From Limnohabitans sp. (lineage in GTDB: Bacteria > Pseudomonadota > Gammaproteobacteria > Burkholderiales > Burkholderiaceae_C), in the NCBI GenBank assembly GCA_030158125.1, contig JAOATL010000010.1:124001-188000 (forward strand): a stretch of 64,000 bases of DNA. The letters run 5' to 3'. A program made the translations under genes and the position numbers. Positions within the stretch are counted from its first letter, which is position 1. Each line of letters begins with the position of its first letter. The notes under the pieces were generated by a model, which worked only from the letters and a program-made list of their open reading frames with translations, did not search any database and was not told where the DNA came from. This document shows positions 26,648-36,678 of the stretch, piece after piece.

Positions 26648-29512
26648 ATGTCCGAACAAAAAACAAATTACCGTGCCACCCTGAACATGCCTGACACCGC
26701 CTTTGCGATGCGCGGCGACTTGCCCAAACGTGAGCCAGCCTGGGCCAAAGCCTGGAGCGATCAAGGTCTGTACAAAAAACTGCGTGTGGCCCGCACAGGT
26801 GCGCCCTTGTTCGTGTTGCACGACGGCCCCCCTTACGCCAATGGCAAATTGCACATCGGTCACGCCCTCAACAAAGTGCTCAAAGACATGATCGTCAAGT
26901 CCAAGCAATTGGCTGGGTTTGACGCGCAATACATTCCCGGTTGGGACTGCCACGGTTTGCCCATTGAAAACGCGATTGAAAAACTGCATGGCCGCAAACT
27001 CAGCCGTGACGACATGCAAGCCAAGAGCCGCGCCTTTGCCACCGAGCAAATTGACCAACAGCGCGAAGACTTCAAACGCTTGGGTGTTTTGGGTGATTGG
27101 GAGCGTCCTTATCGCACCATGGACTTTGCCAATGAGGCCGGTGAAATCCGCGCCTTCAAACGCGTCATTGAGCGCGGCTTTGTGTACCGCGGCTTGAAGC
27201 CGGTTTACTGGTGCTTCGATTGCGGCTCTTCTTTGGCCGAGTTTGAAATTGAATACGCCGACAAAAAGAGCGACACATTGGATGTGGCCTTTGAAGCAGC
27301 TGACAACACTGCCGTGGCCAAGGCATTTGGCTTGGCTGCCTTGCCTGGCCAAGAAGCTGCACCCAAATCTGCTTTCGCCGTGATTTGGACGACCACTGCC
27401 TGGACCTTGCCCGCCAACCAAGCATTGAACGTGAACCCCGAATTGGTTTACGCCTTGGTCAACACCGACAAAGGTTTGTTGGTCTTGGCTGAATCCTTGG
27501 TCGAGAAATGTTTAGAGCGCTACAAGTTGGAAGGCACAGTGGTGGCCACCACCACCGGCGACAAACTGGGTGGCTTGAATTTCAAGCATCCTTTGTACGA
27601 CGTGCACGAAGGCTACAAGCGTTTCTCGCCTGTGTATGTGGCCGAGTACGTCAGTGCACAAGATGGCACCGGCATCGTTCACTCCTCACCCGCTTATGGT
27701 GTGGATGACTTCAACTCTTGCGTGGCCAATGGTTTGGCTTACGACGACATCCTGAACCCCGTTCAAGGCAACGGCAGCTATGCCGACGACCTGCCCCTGT
27801 TTGGCGGCATGAACATTTGGAAAGCTTGCGCACGCGTCATTGAAGTCTTGGGGGAAAGCAATCGCCTCATGGCCACCTATGCCATCACCCACAGCTACCC
27901 GCATTGCTGGCGCCACAAAACGCCGGTCATTTACCGGGCTGCAGCCCAGTGGTTTGTGCGCATGGACGAAGGCCCTGGCGTCTTCACCACAGACAAAGCC
28001 CCCAAGACGCTGCGTCAGTTGGCACTCGATGCCATCGACCAAACCCATTTCTATCCCGAAAACGGCAAGACACGTTTGCGCGACATGATTGCCAACCGCC
28101 CTGACTGGTGCATCTCCCGTCAACGCAGCTGGGGCGTGCCCGTGCCCTTCTTCCTGCACAAAGACTCGGGCGAGTTGCATCCTCGCACCATGGAGATCTT
28201 GGACCAAGCAGCCAACATCGTTGAAAAAGGCGGCATTGAAGCATGGAGTCGCGTCACCGTTGAAGAAATTTTGGGTGCGGCCGATGCGCCCAACTACACC
28301 AAGAGCACTGACATTTTGGAGGTGTGGTTTGACTCAGGCTCCACGTTCCAACACGTGCTGCGCGGCAGCCACAAAGATGCCTATGATCGCAACCCCTTCC
28401 ATGACGCTGGCCCCGAAGCCGACCTTTATTTGGAAGGCCACGATCAACACCGCGGTTGGTTCCACAGCTCTTTGCTGCTCGGTTGTGCGCTGTACGACCG
28501 TGCACCCTACAAAGGTTTGCTAACCCACGGTTTTGCCACCGACGGTCAGGGCCGCAAGATGAGCAAGAGCTTGGGCAATGTGATGGCACCCCAAGAGATC
28601 AGCGACAAGATGGGCGCCGAAATTGTGCGCTTGTGGGTAGCCTCGACAGACTACTCTGGCGACCTCAACATCGACGACAAAATTTTGGCACGCGTGGTGG
28701 ATGCCTATCGCCGCATTCGCAACACCTTGCGTTTCTTGCTGGCCAACGTGAGCGACTTTGACCCTGCCAAAGATGCCGTGGCCGATGCCGATTTGCTAGA
28801 AATCGATCGCTTTGCTTTAAGCCGTGCCGCGCAATTGCAAGCCGACATCTTGGCGCACTTCAAGGTGTACGAGTTCCACCCCGTGGTATCCAAGTTGCAG
28901 GTGTATTGCTCTGAAGATTTGGGCGCGTTCTATTTGGACGTACTCAAAGATCGCCTCTACACCAGCGCGCCTAAATCCTTGGCACGCCGCTCTGCGCAAA
29001 CCGTGCTGTATCGCATCACGCATGCCATGTTGCGCTTGATGGCGCCCTTCTTGAGCTTTACCGCCGAAGAAGCTTGGCAAACCTTTGGCAGTTCTGAATC
29101 GATCTTCATGGAAACCTTCAGTGACTTGGGCACGCCCAATGAAGCACTGCTGGCCAAGTGGGCCCGCATTCGCGAAATTCGCGATCAAGTGAACAAAGAC
29201 ATCGAAGCCTTGCGCGCCGATGGCAAAGTGGGTGCCTCACTCCAAGCGGCGGTCACTTTGCAAGCCGGACCCGAAGACCATGCCTTGTTGGCCAGTTTAG
29301 GAAACGACTTGAAGTTTGTGTTCATCACCTCACAACTCAATTTGGAAGCCGGCGATAGCTTGGCGGCCAAAGTGGCTGTGAGCACCGACACCAAGTGCGA
29401 GCGCTGCTGGCATTACGCCCCTGACGTGGGTGTAAATCCAGCGCATCCCACACTCTGCGGCCGTTGCGATAGCAACTTGCATGGCCATGGTGAGAAGCGT
29501 TTGTTTGCTTGA
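26648..29512 (+). CDS. ileS: Isoleucine-tRNA ligase
   Basis: 954 residues from the ATG at 26648. Class I synthetase motifs: [15 protein letters not shown] (HIGH type) near residue 62 and [10 protein letters not shown] (KMSKS) near residue 635. The editing CP1 domain has [13 protein letters not shown] and ARRSAQT lies in the anticodon region. The C-terminal zinc finger CERCWHYA...CGRC is present. It charges tRNA-Ile. Its stop is 5 bases before the lspA start, so the two are coupled. Confidence 0.97.
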   Translation: MSEQKTNYRATLNMPDTAFAMRGDLPKREPAWAKAWSDQGLYKKLRVARTGAPLFVLHDGPPYANGKLHIGHALNKVLKDMIVKSKQLAGFDAQYIPGWDCHGLPIENAIEKLHGRKLSRDDMQAKSRAFATEQIDQQREDFKRLGVLGDWERPYRTMDFANEAGEIRAFKRVIERGFVYRGLKPVYWCFDCGSSLAEFEIEYADKKSDTLDVAFEAADNTAVAKAFGLAALPGQEAAPKSAFAVIWTTTAWTLPANQALNVNPELVYALVNTDKGLLVLAESLVEKCLERYKLEGTVVATTTGDKLGGLNFKHPLYDVHEGYKRFSPVYVAEYVSAQDGTGIVHSSPAYGVDDFNSCVANGLAYDDILNPVQGNGSYADDLPLFGGMNIWKACARVIEVLGESNRLMATYAITHSYPHCWRHKTPVIYRAAAQWFVRMDEGPGVFTTDKAPKTLRQLALDAIDQTHFYPENGKTRLRDMIANRPDWCISRQRSWGVPVPFFLHKDSGELHPRTMEILDQAANIVEKGGIEAWSRVTVEEILGAADAPNYTKSTDILEVWFDSGSTFQHVLRGSHKDAYDRNPFHDAGPEADLYLEGHDQHRGWFHSSLLLGCALYDRAPYKGLLTHGFATDGQGRKMSKSLGNVMAPQEISDKMGAEIVRLWVASTDYSGDLNIDDKILARVVDAYRRIRNTLRFLLANVSDFDPAKDAVADADLLEIDRFALSRAAQLQADILAHFKVYEFHPVVSKLQVYCSEDLGAFYLDVLKDRLYTSAPKSLARRSAQTVLYRITHAMLRLMAPFLSFTAEEAWQTFGSSESIFMETFSDLGTPNEALLAKWARIREIRDQVNKDIEALRADGKVGASLQAAVTLQAGPEDHALLASLGNDLKFVFITSQLNLEAGDSLAAKVAVSTDTKCERCWHYAPDVGVNPAHPTLCGRCDSNLHGHGEKRLFA

Positions 29513-29517
29513 CGCTC

Positions 29518-30021
29518 ATGGCCAAACACAAAAACGCTTTTAAATCAGGCGCAGGGGTGTGGCTCTGGTTGGGCATTGCGCTCCTTACCCTGCTGCTCGA
29601 TCAGCTCACCAAAATTGCAGTGGTGGGCGCGTTTCAGTTGGGTGAGACATTGCCCATGACGTCCTATTTCAACTTGGTGCGCGTCCACAATCCCGGTGCG
29701 GCATTTTCTTTTTTGGCCGATGCTGGTGGCTGGCAACGTTGGTTCTTCACGGGGCTGGGCGTGGTGGCAGCAGGCATCATGGTTTATCTACTGCGCATGC
29801 ACACGGGGCAAACGGTATTTTGTTTGGCTTTGTCTTTGTTGTTGGGCGGTGCTGTGGGCAATGTGATCGACCGATTGCTATACAGCCACGTGATTGACTT
29901 CTTAGATTTTTACTACGGCACGTGGCACTTCCCAGCCTTCAACGTAGCCGACAGTGCCATCACACTGGGCGCTGCACTGCTCATCTTGGATGAGTTGCTG
30001 CGGGTGCGTCGCGGCAAATAA
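29518..30021 (+). CDS. lspA: Lipoprotein signal peptidase (signal peptidase II)
   Basis: 167 residues with four membrane helices. The catalytic aspartates are in [12 protein letters not shown] and [20 protein letters not shown] is the early conserved block. It cleaves prolipoproteins after lipidation, at the inner membrane. The ATG at 29518 gives a standard length; an in-frame TTG at 29509 overlaps ileS. An intrinsic terminator follows, ending the ribF-ileS-lspA run. Confidence 0.96.
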   Translation: MAKHKNAFKSGAGVWLWLGIALLTLLLDQLTKIAVVGAFQLGETLPMTSYFNLVRVHNPGAAFSFLADAGGWQRWFFTGLGVVAAGIMVYLLRMHTGQTVFCLALSLLLGGAVGNVIDRLLYSHVIDFLDFYYGTWHFPAFNVADSAITLGAALLILDELLRVRRGK

Positions 30022-30032
30022 TTAGAGGACAC

Positions 30033-30062
30033 AAAAAAGGGCACTCACGAAGTGCCCTTTTT
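30033..30062. terminator. Intrinsic terminator after lspA
   Basis: Stem AAAAGGGCACT with AGTGCCCTTTT, 5-base CACGA loop, A-run before and T-run after, so it can also serve the convergent oxidoreductase gene. Confidence 0.92.
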
Positions 30063-30106
30063 GAGGCGCCAAGGACATTCATTGTCCTTTGCGCTATGCC
30101 TGACTG

Positions 30107-31090
30107 TTACAGCGTGAGGATGGTGCAACCTGTGGTCTTGCGCGCTTCCAAGGCTTTGTGCGCTTCTTGCACTTGGGCCAATGGGAAGGTTTGGTCAATG
30201 TGAATTTTGACCTTGCCGCTTTGCACCACTGCAAACAAATCGTCCGCCATGGCTTGCGTGCTTTCACGTGTGGTGATGTGACTGAACAAAGTTTGACGGG
30301 TGACGTACAAAGAACCTTTGTTGCCCAAGATGCCCGGCGCAAAAGGTGGGACAGGGCCTGAGGCATTGCCAAAGGTGGCCATCAAACCAAAGGGGCGCAA
30401 GCAATCGAGAGATTTTTCCCAGGTGTCTTTGCCAACAGAGTCGTAGACCACTTTCAAACCTTTGCCACCCGTGATGTCTTTCACACGCGCCAAGAAATCT
30501 TCCGAGCTGTAATTGATGCAATGCTCGGCGCCATTGGCAATGGCCAACTGGCATTTGGCATCGGAACCTGCCGTACCGATCATGCGAAAACCCAAGGCCT
30601 TGCCCCATTGGCAAGCAATGAGGCCCACACCACCTGCGGCGGCATGGAACAACACGTGGTCGCCCGCTTGCAGGCCTTCTACGGGACGAGTTTTCATGAG
30701 CAGGTATTGGGCGGTGAGGCCCTTCAGCATCATGGCAGCGCCTGTTTCAAAAGAGATATCGTCGGGCAATTTGCAAACGCACTTGGCAGGCATGACACGC
30801 TCTTCGCAGTAGCTGCCAGGGGGCTGACTGGCGTACGCTGCGCGATCGCCAACCTTGAGGTGCGTGACGCCCTCGCCCACGGCTTCCACAATGCCTGCAG
30901 CCTCCATGCCCAACTTGAGAGGCATGGGCAAGGTGTACAAACCGCTGCGCTGGTACACGTCAATGAAATTCAGGCCAATGGCTTTGTGGCGAATTCGAAT
31001 TTCACCAGGGCCAGGTTGGCCCACCACCACGTCCACCAATTTGAGTTGTTCTGGACCACCGTGTTGGTCGATTTGGACGGCTAAGCTCAT
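30107..31090 (-). CDS. qor: NADPH:quinone oxidoreductase (zeta-crystallin-like MDR)
   Basis: 327 residues, the length of E. coli QOR. Medium-chain reductase without zinc ligands. It has IRHKAIGLNFIDVYQRSGLY near the N-terminus, GMEAAGIVEAVG, and the NADPH loop HAAAGGVGLIACQWGKALG near residue 150. It reduces quinones by one-electron steps with NADPH in the cytoplasm. Single-gene unit between convergent lspA and a divergent EamA exporter. Confidence 0.9.
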   Translation of the reverse strand: MSLAVQIDQHGGPEQLKLVDVVVGQPGPGEIRIRHKAIGLNFIDVYQRSGLYTLPMPLKLGMEAAGIVEAVGEGVTHLKVGDRAAYASQPPGSYCEERVMPAKCVCKLPDDISFETGAAMMLKGLTAQYLLMKTRPVEGLQAGDHVLFHAAAGGVGLIACQWGKALGFRMIGTAGSDAKCQLAIANGAEHCINYSSEDFLARVKDITGGKGLKVVYDSVGKDTWEKSLDCLRPFGLMATFGNASGPVPPFAPGILGNKGSLYVTRQTLFSHITTRESTQAMADDLFAVVQSGKVKIHIDQTFPLAQVQEAHKALEARKTTGCTILTL

Positions 31091-31222
31091 GCGTGTCTCC
31101 TTGAAAATTTAAACAGATGGCGAGGGCCCTGTGAGCCGAACTCGCATTGACCGCTACTTTGCCATGAATTGAATGTCCCTGCCCGCCTAAACGGACATGC
31201 CCTTGCCGTTACAGTCACGGGC

Positions 31223-32128
31223 ATGACACAAAAACTCTTTCCAGGCACAGCCTTGATGCTCACCGTGCCACCCTTGCTTTGGGCGGGCAATGCGGTGGTG
31301 GGCCGTCTGGTCAGCGATATGGTGCCGCCCATCACTTTGAATTTCTTGCGATGGGTCATTGCCTTCTTCATCTTGTTGCCACTAGCCGGCCACCTGCTCA
31401 AACCCAGCAGTGCCCTTTGGCCTTTTTGGCGGCGCTTTGCATTGCTGAGTTTGTTGGGGGTGGGTTGCTACAACGCATTGCAATATTTGGCACTGCAAAC
31501 GTCCACACCTTTGAATGTGACCTTGGTTGCGGCCAGCACACCTGTCTTCATGCTGGCAATAGGGGCTCTGTTTTTCCAAACACCAGCCAGACCGGCCCAG
31601 TGGTGGGGTGCGGCGCTTTCTATCGCAGGCGTGCTGGTGGTGTTGTCGCGGGGTGATTGGCAACAGTTGCAACAAGTGCAGTTTGTGGTGGGCGATCTCT
31701 ACATTTTGTTGGCCACTGCCTGCTGGGCACTTTACAGCTGGCTTTTGAGTCAACGCAATGAACCCGATGAGATTCGCAGCAATTGGGCCGCGTTCCTCAT
31801 GGCACAAGTGATTTTTGGATTAGGTTGGGCTGGCATGTTCACTGGCGCAGAATGGGCTCTGACCGATGCGCACATTGTTTGGGGCCTGCCTTTGTATGCG
31901 GCATTGGCCTTTGTGGCCATCGGGCCTGCGGTGCTGGCCTATCGGTGCTGGGGCGTGGGTGTTCAAGCGGCAGGTCCAGCGGTGGCAGGTTTCTTTTCTA
32001 ACCTCACACCGCTGTTTGCGGCCGTCATGTCCAGCGTGTTCTTGGGCGATCTGCCCAAGGTCTATCACGCCGTGGCATTTGGCCTCATCGTGAGTGGCAT
32101 TGTGGTGTCCTCACGACGCGCCAACTAA
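31223..32128 (+). CDS. EamA-family (DMT) transporter
   Basis: 301 residues from the ATG at 31223 (MTQKLFPG); a frame open to 31169 adds a non-hydrophobic leader. About ten membrane helices in two EamA repeats: PPLLWAGNAVVGRLVSD in the first and ILLATACWALYSWLLSQR in the second. Such carriers export metabolites or amino acids; the substrate is unknown. Divergent from qor, convergent with the SDR gene 3 bp away. Confidence 0.88.
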   Translation: MTQKLFPGTALMLTVPPLLWAGNAVVGRLVSDMVPPITLNFLRWVIAFFILLPLAGHLLKPSSALWPFWRRFALLSLLGVGCYNALQYLALQTSTPLNVTLVAASTPVFMLAIGALFFQTPARPAQWWGAALSIAGVLVVLSRGDWQQLQQVQFVVGDLYILLATACWALYSWLLSQRNEPDEIRSNWAAFLMAQVIFGLGWAGMFTGAEWALTDAHIVWGLPLYAALAFVAIGPAVLAYRCWGVGVQAAGPAVAGFFSNLTPLFAAVMSSVFLGDLPKVYHAVAFGLIVSGIVVSSRRAN

Positions 32129-32131
32129 CAC

Positions 32132-32929
32132 TCAGTAAGTGCCTGGGTAAGCTCCGCCATCGGTCAGAAAGTTTTGGCCGGTGATGTAAGAAGCTTGTTG
32201 ACTGCAAATGAAAGCGCACAACGCACCAAACTCTTGCGGCGTACCGTAACGGCCCGCGGGCACCAAGGCTTGTTGCTGCGCGCGGATTTCGGCCACCGTT
32301 TTGCCCGTCTTTTGCGCCGTCGCTTCTACCGTGGTGCGAATGCGATCGGTGTCAAACTTACCAGGCAAGATGTTGTTGATCGTGACGCCTTGCGCTGCAA
32401 TTTTGGTGCGAGCCACACCCGCCACAAAACCCGTCAAGCCACTGCGTGCACCATTGGACAAGCCCAAAATATCGATGGGTGATTTGACGGAACTGGACGT
32501 GATGTTGACGATGCGTCCAAAGCCGCGGGCCGCCATGCCATCGACAGTGGCTTTGATCAATTCAATGGGTGTGAGCATGTTGGCGTCAACCGCTTTGATC
32601 CAAGCTTCGCGATCCCAATTGCGGAAATCTCCGGGTGGTGGGCCACCCGCATTGGTCACCACAATGTCGAAGTCTTTGCCGGGGCCACCCGCCACAGAAA
32701 ACAAAGCGGTACGACCCGCTTCAGTGGTGATGTCTGCAGCCACAGGAATCAAGCTAACGCCAGGTACTTCCTTTTGTAAATCGGCCACGGCTTGCTGCAG
32801 TGCGTCTGCGCCGCGCGCCACCATGACCACATTCACACCCTCCAAGGCCAGTGCGCGTGCGCAGCCCCAGCCAAGGCCCTTGCTGGCGCCGCCTACCAAA
32901 GCCCATTTACCTTTGATGCCTAAGTCCAT
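32132..32929 (-). CDS. SDR-family oxidoreductase with an altered active site
   Basis: 265 residues. Cofactor loop GGASKGLGWGCARALA near residue 14 and TNAGGPPPGDF near residue 94 show a classical SDR Rossmann fold. The catalytic serine cluster is ITSSSVKS near residue 144, but where YxxxK is expected the sequence reads LGLSNGARSG, so the tyrosine and lysine are replaced. This LSN-type is seen in a subgroup of proteins annotated as 3-oxoacyl-ACP reductases. The reaction is unknown. It follows the second EamA gene on the minus strand after about 60 bp. Confidence 0.85.
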   Translation of the reverse strand: MDLGIKGKWALVGGASKGLGWGCARALALEGVNVVMVARGADALQQAVADLQKEVPGVSLIPVAADITTEAGRTALFSVAGGPGKDFDIVVTNAGGPPPGDFRNWDREAWIKAVDANMLTPIELIKATVDGMAARGFGRIVNITSSSVKSPIDILGLSNGARSGLTGFVAGVARTKIAAQGVTINNILPGKFDTDRIRTTVEATAQKTGKTVAEIRAQQQALVPAGRYGTPQEFGALCAFICSQQASYITGQNFLTDGGAYPGTY

Positions 32930-32990
32930 TTGATTTCTCCAAAATTAACGCACATGCCGACAGGCCCATTGGGACACCGCAGACTCAAAA

Positions 32991-33896
32991 TTATTCAACA
33001 ATTTTGGGAGTTTGTGTCACCCAAAAAACACCGCCCAAGACCAGTGCGGTACCCATGAGGGTCCACACATTAAAGGGCTCATTCAAAAATACAGCACCCA
33101 TGGTCAAGGTCGACATGGGGCCAATCATGCCAATTTGCGCCGTCAAGCCAGGGCCAATGCGTTCGATGGCCATCATGACCATCAAAACGGGCAACACGGT
33201 ACAGGCCGTTGCGTTGAGCATAGACAAGAAGATCACTTCTGGGGCTACTTCCAACGCGGAGGCTGGCTTTAGAACGACAAATTGCAAAAGACACAGGGCA
33301 CATGCCACGGTGGTGGCCAAGCCGGCCAGACGCAGTGAGCCGAGGCGCTGTACCAACTGGCCGCTGTAAGTCAGGTAGATGGCATAGGTGATGGCACTCG
33401 AGAAAACCAAAGCGGTACCCAAAGCCACGTTGTCGCCGACCAAAGACACCTCATGCCCAAACACCAACAACACGCCGCTGTAACTCACCGCCATGGCCAC
33501 GCCTTGACGGTAAGAAATTTTGCGTTTGTACAACACCCAGCCCAGTACCAATACCAAGGTGGGGTTGAGGTACAAGATCAGCCGCTCAAAAGAAGCGCTG
33601 ATGTATTGCAGACCTAAAAAGTCTAAGAAGCTGGACAAGTAGTAGCCCGAAAAACCCAAGCCCAACACACCCAACCAATCGCTTCGCGTGAGCGGTGCTT
33701 TACCGCGTCCTGCCCACCAGGCCATGGCGATGAAGAATGGCACTGCAAACAGCATGCGAAACATGACCAGTGTGATGGCGTCGACGCCATGCCGATAGGC
33801 CAGCTTCACAATGATGGCCTTGCCACTGAAGGCGATCGAGCCTGCTGCCGCCAGCAGCAAGCCTGATGTGAATTTGGATTTAACGCTGCTTGTCAA
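32991..33896 (-). CDS. EamA-family (DMT) transporter
   Basis: 301 residues, ten membrane helices in two EamA repeats (SIAFSGKAIIVKLAYRHGVD; LGTALVFSSAITYAIYLTY). It overlaps the gamma-glutamyltransferase stop by 4 bp (ATGA), so it belongs to the transporter-GGT operon upstream and may export a product of that pathway. It is not a close copy of the EamA gene at 31.2 kb. Confidence 0.88.
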   Translation of the reverse strand: MTSSVKSKFTSGLLLAAAGSIAFSGKAIIVKLAYRHGVDAITLVMFRMLFAVPFFIAMAWWAGRGKAPLTRSDWLGVLGLGFSGYYLSSFLDFLGLQYISASFERLILYLNPTLVLVLGWVLYKRKISYRQGVAMAVSYSGVLLVFGHEVSLVGDNVALGTALVFSSAITYAIYLTYSGQLVQRLGSLRLAGLATTVACALCLLQFVVLKPASALEVAPEVIFLSMLNATACTVLPVLMVMMAIERIGPGLTAQIGMIGPMSTLTMGAVFLNEPFNVWTLMGTALVLGGVFWVTQTPKIVE

Positions 33897-35515
33897 AAGC
33901 CAACCGCCTGCCCGTCTCGACGGGGATCGGAGGCTGCAACGTAACCGTGCACTTTAGGATCGCCCATGCGCCAGATGAATTGGCCCGCACCAAAGTCCAT
34001 GTAGGTATCGTTGATCACCGCCAGTTCGTGTCCCAAATCGCTCAAGCCTTGCACGGTGGTCTGGTTCATTGAGGCCTCAACATTGATGGACATGCCCTTA
34101 TTGCTGCGCCAGCGCGGTGCATCACAAGCTGCTTGCGGATTTTGTCCGTAGTCCAGCATTCGCACCAAGGTTTGCATGTGGCCTTGGGGCTGCATGTTGC
34201 CGCCCATCACGCCATAGCTCATGACGGGCTGGCCGTCTTTCGAGAGAAACGCTGGAATGATGGTGTGGAATGGCCGCTTGCCTGGGGCCACCAAATTGGC
34301 AGGGTTGAGACCTTGAGGGTCGGTACTGAAATCAAAACCACGGTTGTGCAAACTGATGCCGTAGGTAGGCTCGACCACACCCGAACCAAAGCCCATGTAA
34401 TTGCTTTGAATGAAGCTGACCATCATGCCATTTTCATCCGCGGCCGTGAGGTAAATGGTGCCGCCCTTCACGGGATTGCCCGCTTTGAAGTCTTGTGCTT
34501 GCTTCATGTCAATGAGCTTGGCGCGGCTCTTCAAGTAGGCCGGGTCAAGCATTTGCGCAGGTGTGACTTCCATGTTGCGCGGATCGGCCACGTAGCGGTA
34601 CACATCGGCAAACGCCAACTTCATGGCCTCAATTTGCAAGTGCTGCGATTCAATGCCATCGACCTTCATGCTGGCCAGATCAAAGTTTTCCAAAATGCCC
34701 AAGGCAATCAGGGCGGCGATGCCTTGGCCATTGGGTGGAATTTCGTTGAGGGTGTAACCGCGGTAATTTTGCGCAATGGGCTCAACCCATTCTGGACGGT
34801 ACTGCGCCAAATCTTGCATTGTCAAAGCGCCGCCATGCTGATTGGAAAACTTGACCAAGGCCTCGGCAATTTCACCTTCGTAAAAAGCACGGCCTTTGGT
34901 TTCAGCAATGGCACGCAGGCCGCGCGCTGCGGCTTTAAACTGAAACAACTCACCCACGTTGGGCGCACGCCCCCAAGGCAAGAAGCTTTCGGCAAAGCCT
35001 GGCAAGGATTGCAAAAGGGGCGTGGCGGCATCCCATTTTTGCTGCACAACCACGGGCAACAAATAACCCCTCTCGGCAATTTCAATGGCGGGCTCCATCA
35101 AATCGGCAAAGGGCAATTTACCAAAACGTTCACTCAATGCAACCCACGCACTCACCGCACCAGGCACGGTGACCGAGTCCCACCCACGCTTGGGCGGATT
35201 GACAGCATCGGTGCCATATTTTTTGTGAAAGTACTCTGGCGTCCAAGCTTGCGGTGCTGGGCCGGAGGCATTGAGACCATGCATTTTTTGGCCGTCCCAC
35301 AAAATACAAAATGCATCAGAACCCAAACCACAGCTGACGGGCTCGGTGATGGTGATGGCCGCCGCCGCCGCAATGGCTGCGTCAACCGCATTGCCGCCTT
35401 TGAGCATCATGCGCAAGCCAGCTTGCGCGGCCAGCGGATGCGAGGTGGAGACAATGTTGCGCGCAAACAGCGGCAAACGTGCAGAAGCATAAGGGGTGCT
35501 GAAATCAAAGCTCAT
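33893..35515 (-). CDS. Gamma-glutamyltransferase / glutathione hydrolase family
   Basis: 540 residues, no signal peptide, so probably cytoplasmic, unlike E. coli Ggt. It is an Ntn hydrolase: autocleavage would expose the threonine in KGGTIYLTAADENG (Thr353). Other GGT blocks: GGNAVDAAIAAAAAITITEP near residue 40, NEIPPNGQGIAAL near residue 257, and SYGVMGGNMQPQGHMQ near residue 425. The family cleaves gamma-glutamyl bonds, and many annotated members act on other amides. It sits 3 bp after a Bug receptor and overlaps an EamA exporter, so the substrate may be what the TctABC system imports. Confidence 0.9.
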   Translation of the reverse strand: MSFDFSTPYASARLPLFARNIVSTSHPLAAQAGLRMMLKGGNAVDAAIAAAAAITITEPVSCGLGSDAFCILWDGQKMHGLNASGPAPQAWTPEYFHKKYGTDAVNPPKRGWDSVTVPGAVSAWVALSERFGKLPFADLMEPAIEIAERGYLLPVVVQQKWDAATPLLQSLPGFAESFLPWGRAPNVGELFQFKAAARGLRAIAETKGRAFYEGEIAEALVKFSNQHGGALTMQDLAQYRPEWVEPIAQNYRGYTLNEIPPNGQGIAALIALGILENFDLASMKVDGIESQHLQIEAMKLAFADVYRYVADPRNMEVTPAQMLDPAYLKSRAKLIDMKQAQDFKAGNPVKGGTIYLTAADENGMMVSFIQSNYMGFGSGVVEPTYGISLHNRGFDFSTDPQGLNPANLVAPGKRPFHTIIPAFLSKDGQPVMSYGVMGGNMQPQGHMQTLVRMLDYGQNPQAACDAPRWRSNKGMSINVEASMNQTTVQGLSDLGHELAVINDTYMDFGAGQFIWRMGDPKVHGYVAASDPRRDGQAVGF

Positions 35516-35518
35516 GGT

Positions 35519-36538
35519 TCAATCCAAAGTGATTTTGCGTTCGGAGATGATTTTTTTCCACTTGGCCGATTCTGTGGCCAGCATGGTCGTGAACTGCGCA
35601 GGCGAGGTGCCGATGGCTTCAATGCCCAAACGCTGCAACTTGTCTTTCACCTCAGGCTCGTTCAGGGCTTGAAGGGCGGCGGTATTGACGCGCGTCACCA
35701 ACTCAGGGCGCATGCCTTGCGGACCAAACAAACCAAACCAAGTGGTGGACTCATAGCCTGGCAGAACTTCTGCAATGGCCGGCAAACCAGGCGCCATGTT
35801 GGTTCTTTGTGCAGAAGTGACGCCCAGGGCACGCAAACGCCCCTCTTTCACGTGCGGCAATCCTGTGGGCAAAGAGTCGAACAAGACATCGACTTTGCCG
35901 CTGATGAGGTCTGGCATGGCCAGCGCTGTGCCTTTGTAGGGAATGTGGACCACAAACAAACCCGCCTGAGATTTGAACAACTCTGCCGTCAATTGAACAA
36001 TGGTGCCGTTGCCACTGGAGGCGTAGTTGAGACGTCCGGGATTCTTCTTGGCCAGCTCAATCCACTCTTGAATGGTTTTGGCTGGTGAACTGTTGGGCAC
36101 CAGCATGATGCTGGGTGCATTGCCCACCTGACCGATGGGCGTGAAATCGCGCACTGCATCGTAGGGCATTTTGGGATTGAGATTGGGGCCAATGGAGTGC
36201 GTGCTGGAGGTTGCCAACAAGATGGTGTAACCATCGGGTGCGGACTTGGCCACGATGTCTGAGCCCAAGGTACCGCCTGCGCCTGGCTTGTTCTCGACCA
36301 CCACCGTGGTGCCTAATTTTTCGGCCAACTTTTGCGACAAGGTGCGGGCAAAAATATCGGTTGCACCACCAGCAGGGAATGGCACAACCAATCTGATGGG
36401 CTTGTTGGGGTAAGCGCCAGTCTGAGCATTGGCCAAAGAGGTGCTCATTACACCTGAAGCAAGCAAAATTGTGGCAAGACAAGTGCCACAAGCGAGGCCC
36501 GCCACACGGCGACGTTTCAAATTCATTTTAGACAGCAT
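35519..36538 (-). CDS. Bug-family (TctC) solute-binding protein
   Basis: 339 residues from the ATG at 36538 (GGAA about 8 bases upstream). Signal peptide with RRRVAGLACGTCLATILLASG, cut near ANAQ. Bug blocks NKPIRLVVPFPAGGATDIFAR and ENKPGAGGTLGSDIVAKSAPDGYT are present. It is the periplasmic receptor of the tctB-tctA pair just upstream on the same strand and is followed by GGT after 3 bp. Ligands in this family are carboxylates; the specific one is not readable. Confidence 0.92.
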   Translation of the reverse strand: MLSKMNLKRRRVAGLACGTCLATILLASGVMSTSLANAQTGAYPNKPIRLVVPFPAGGATDIFARTLSQKLAEKLGTTVVVENKPGAGGTLGSDIVAKSAPDGYTILLATSSTHSIGPNLNPKMPYDAVRDFTPIGQVGNAPSIMLVPNSSPAKTIQEWIELAKKNPGRLNYASSGNGTIVQLTAELFKSQAGLFVVHIPYKGTALAMPDLISGKVDVLFDSLPTGLPHVKEGRLRALGVTSAQRTNMAPGLPAIAEVLPGYESTTWFGLFGPQGMRPELVTRVNTAALQALNEPEVKDKLQRLGIEAIGTSPAQFTTMLATESAKWKKIISERKITLD

Positions 36539-36635
36539 GATGAAATTTCCATAGACGCATGAAGACAAACATTGTGGCAGGAAAAGTGTGAAACGACGTC
36601 ACCGCCACGTGTCACTTTTTGGGTCATCCAAGAGA

Positions 36636-36657
36636 AACGGCACCCGAGGGTGCCGTT
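36636..36657 (-). terminator. Hairpin between tctA and the Bug receptor gene
   Basis: Perfect 10-bp inverted repeat (AACGGCACCC with GGGTGCCGTT). On the minus strand it is followed by TCTCTTGG, a poor T-run. It may reduce rather than stop read-through, or stabilise the upstream mRNA. Confidence 0.5.
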
Positions 36658-36678
36658 GCGGTTCAAACTGAAAGAGAT

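Noticed and set aside
34133-36088. 651-codon plus-strand open frame
   Set aside because: It is antisense to gamma-glutamyltransferase and a Bug receptor, both with clear family motifs; the translated product has shadow-like composition and no recognisable domain.
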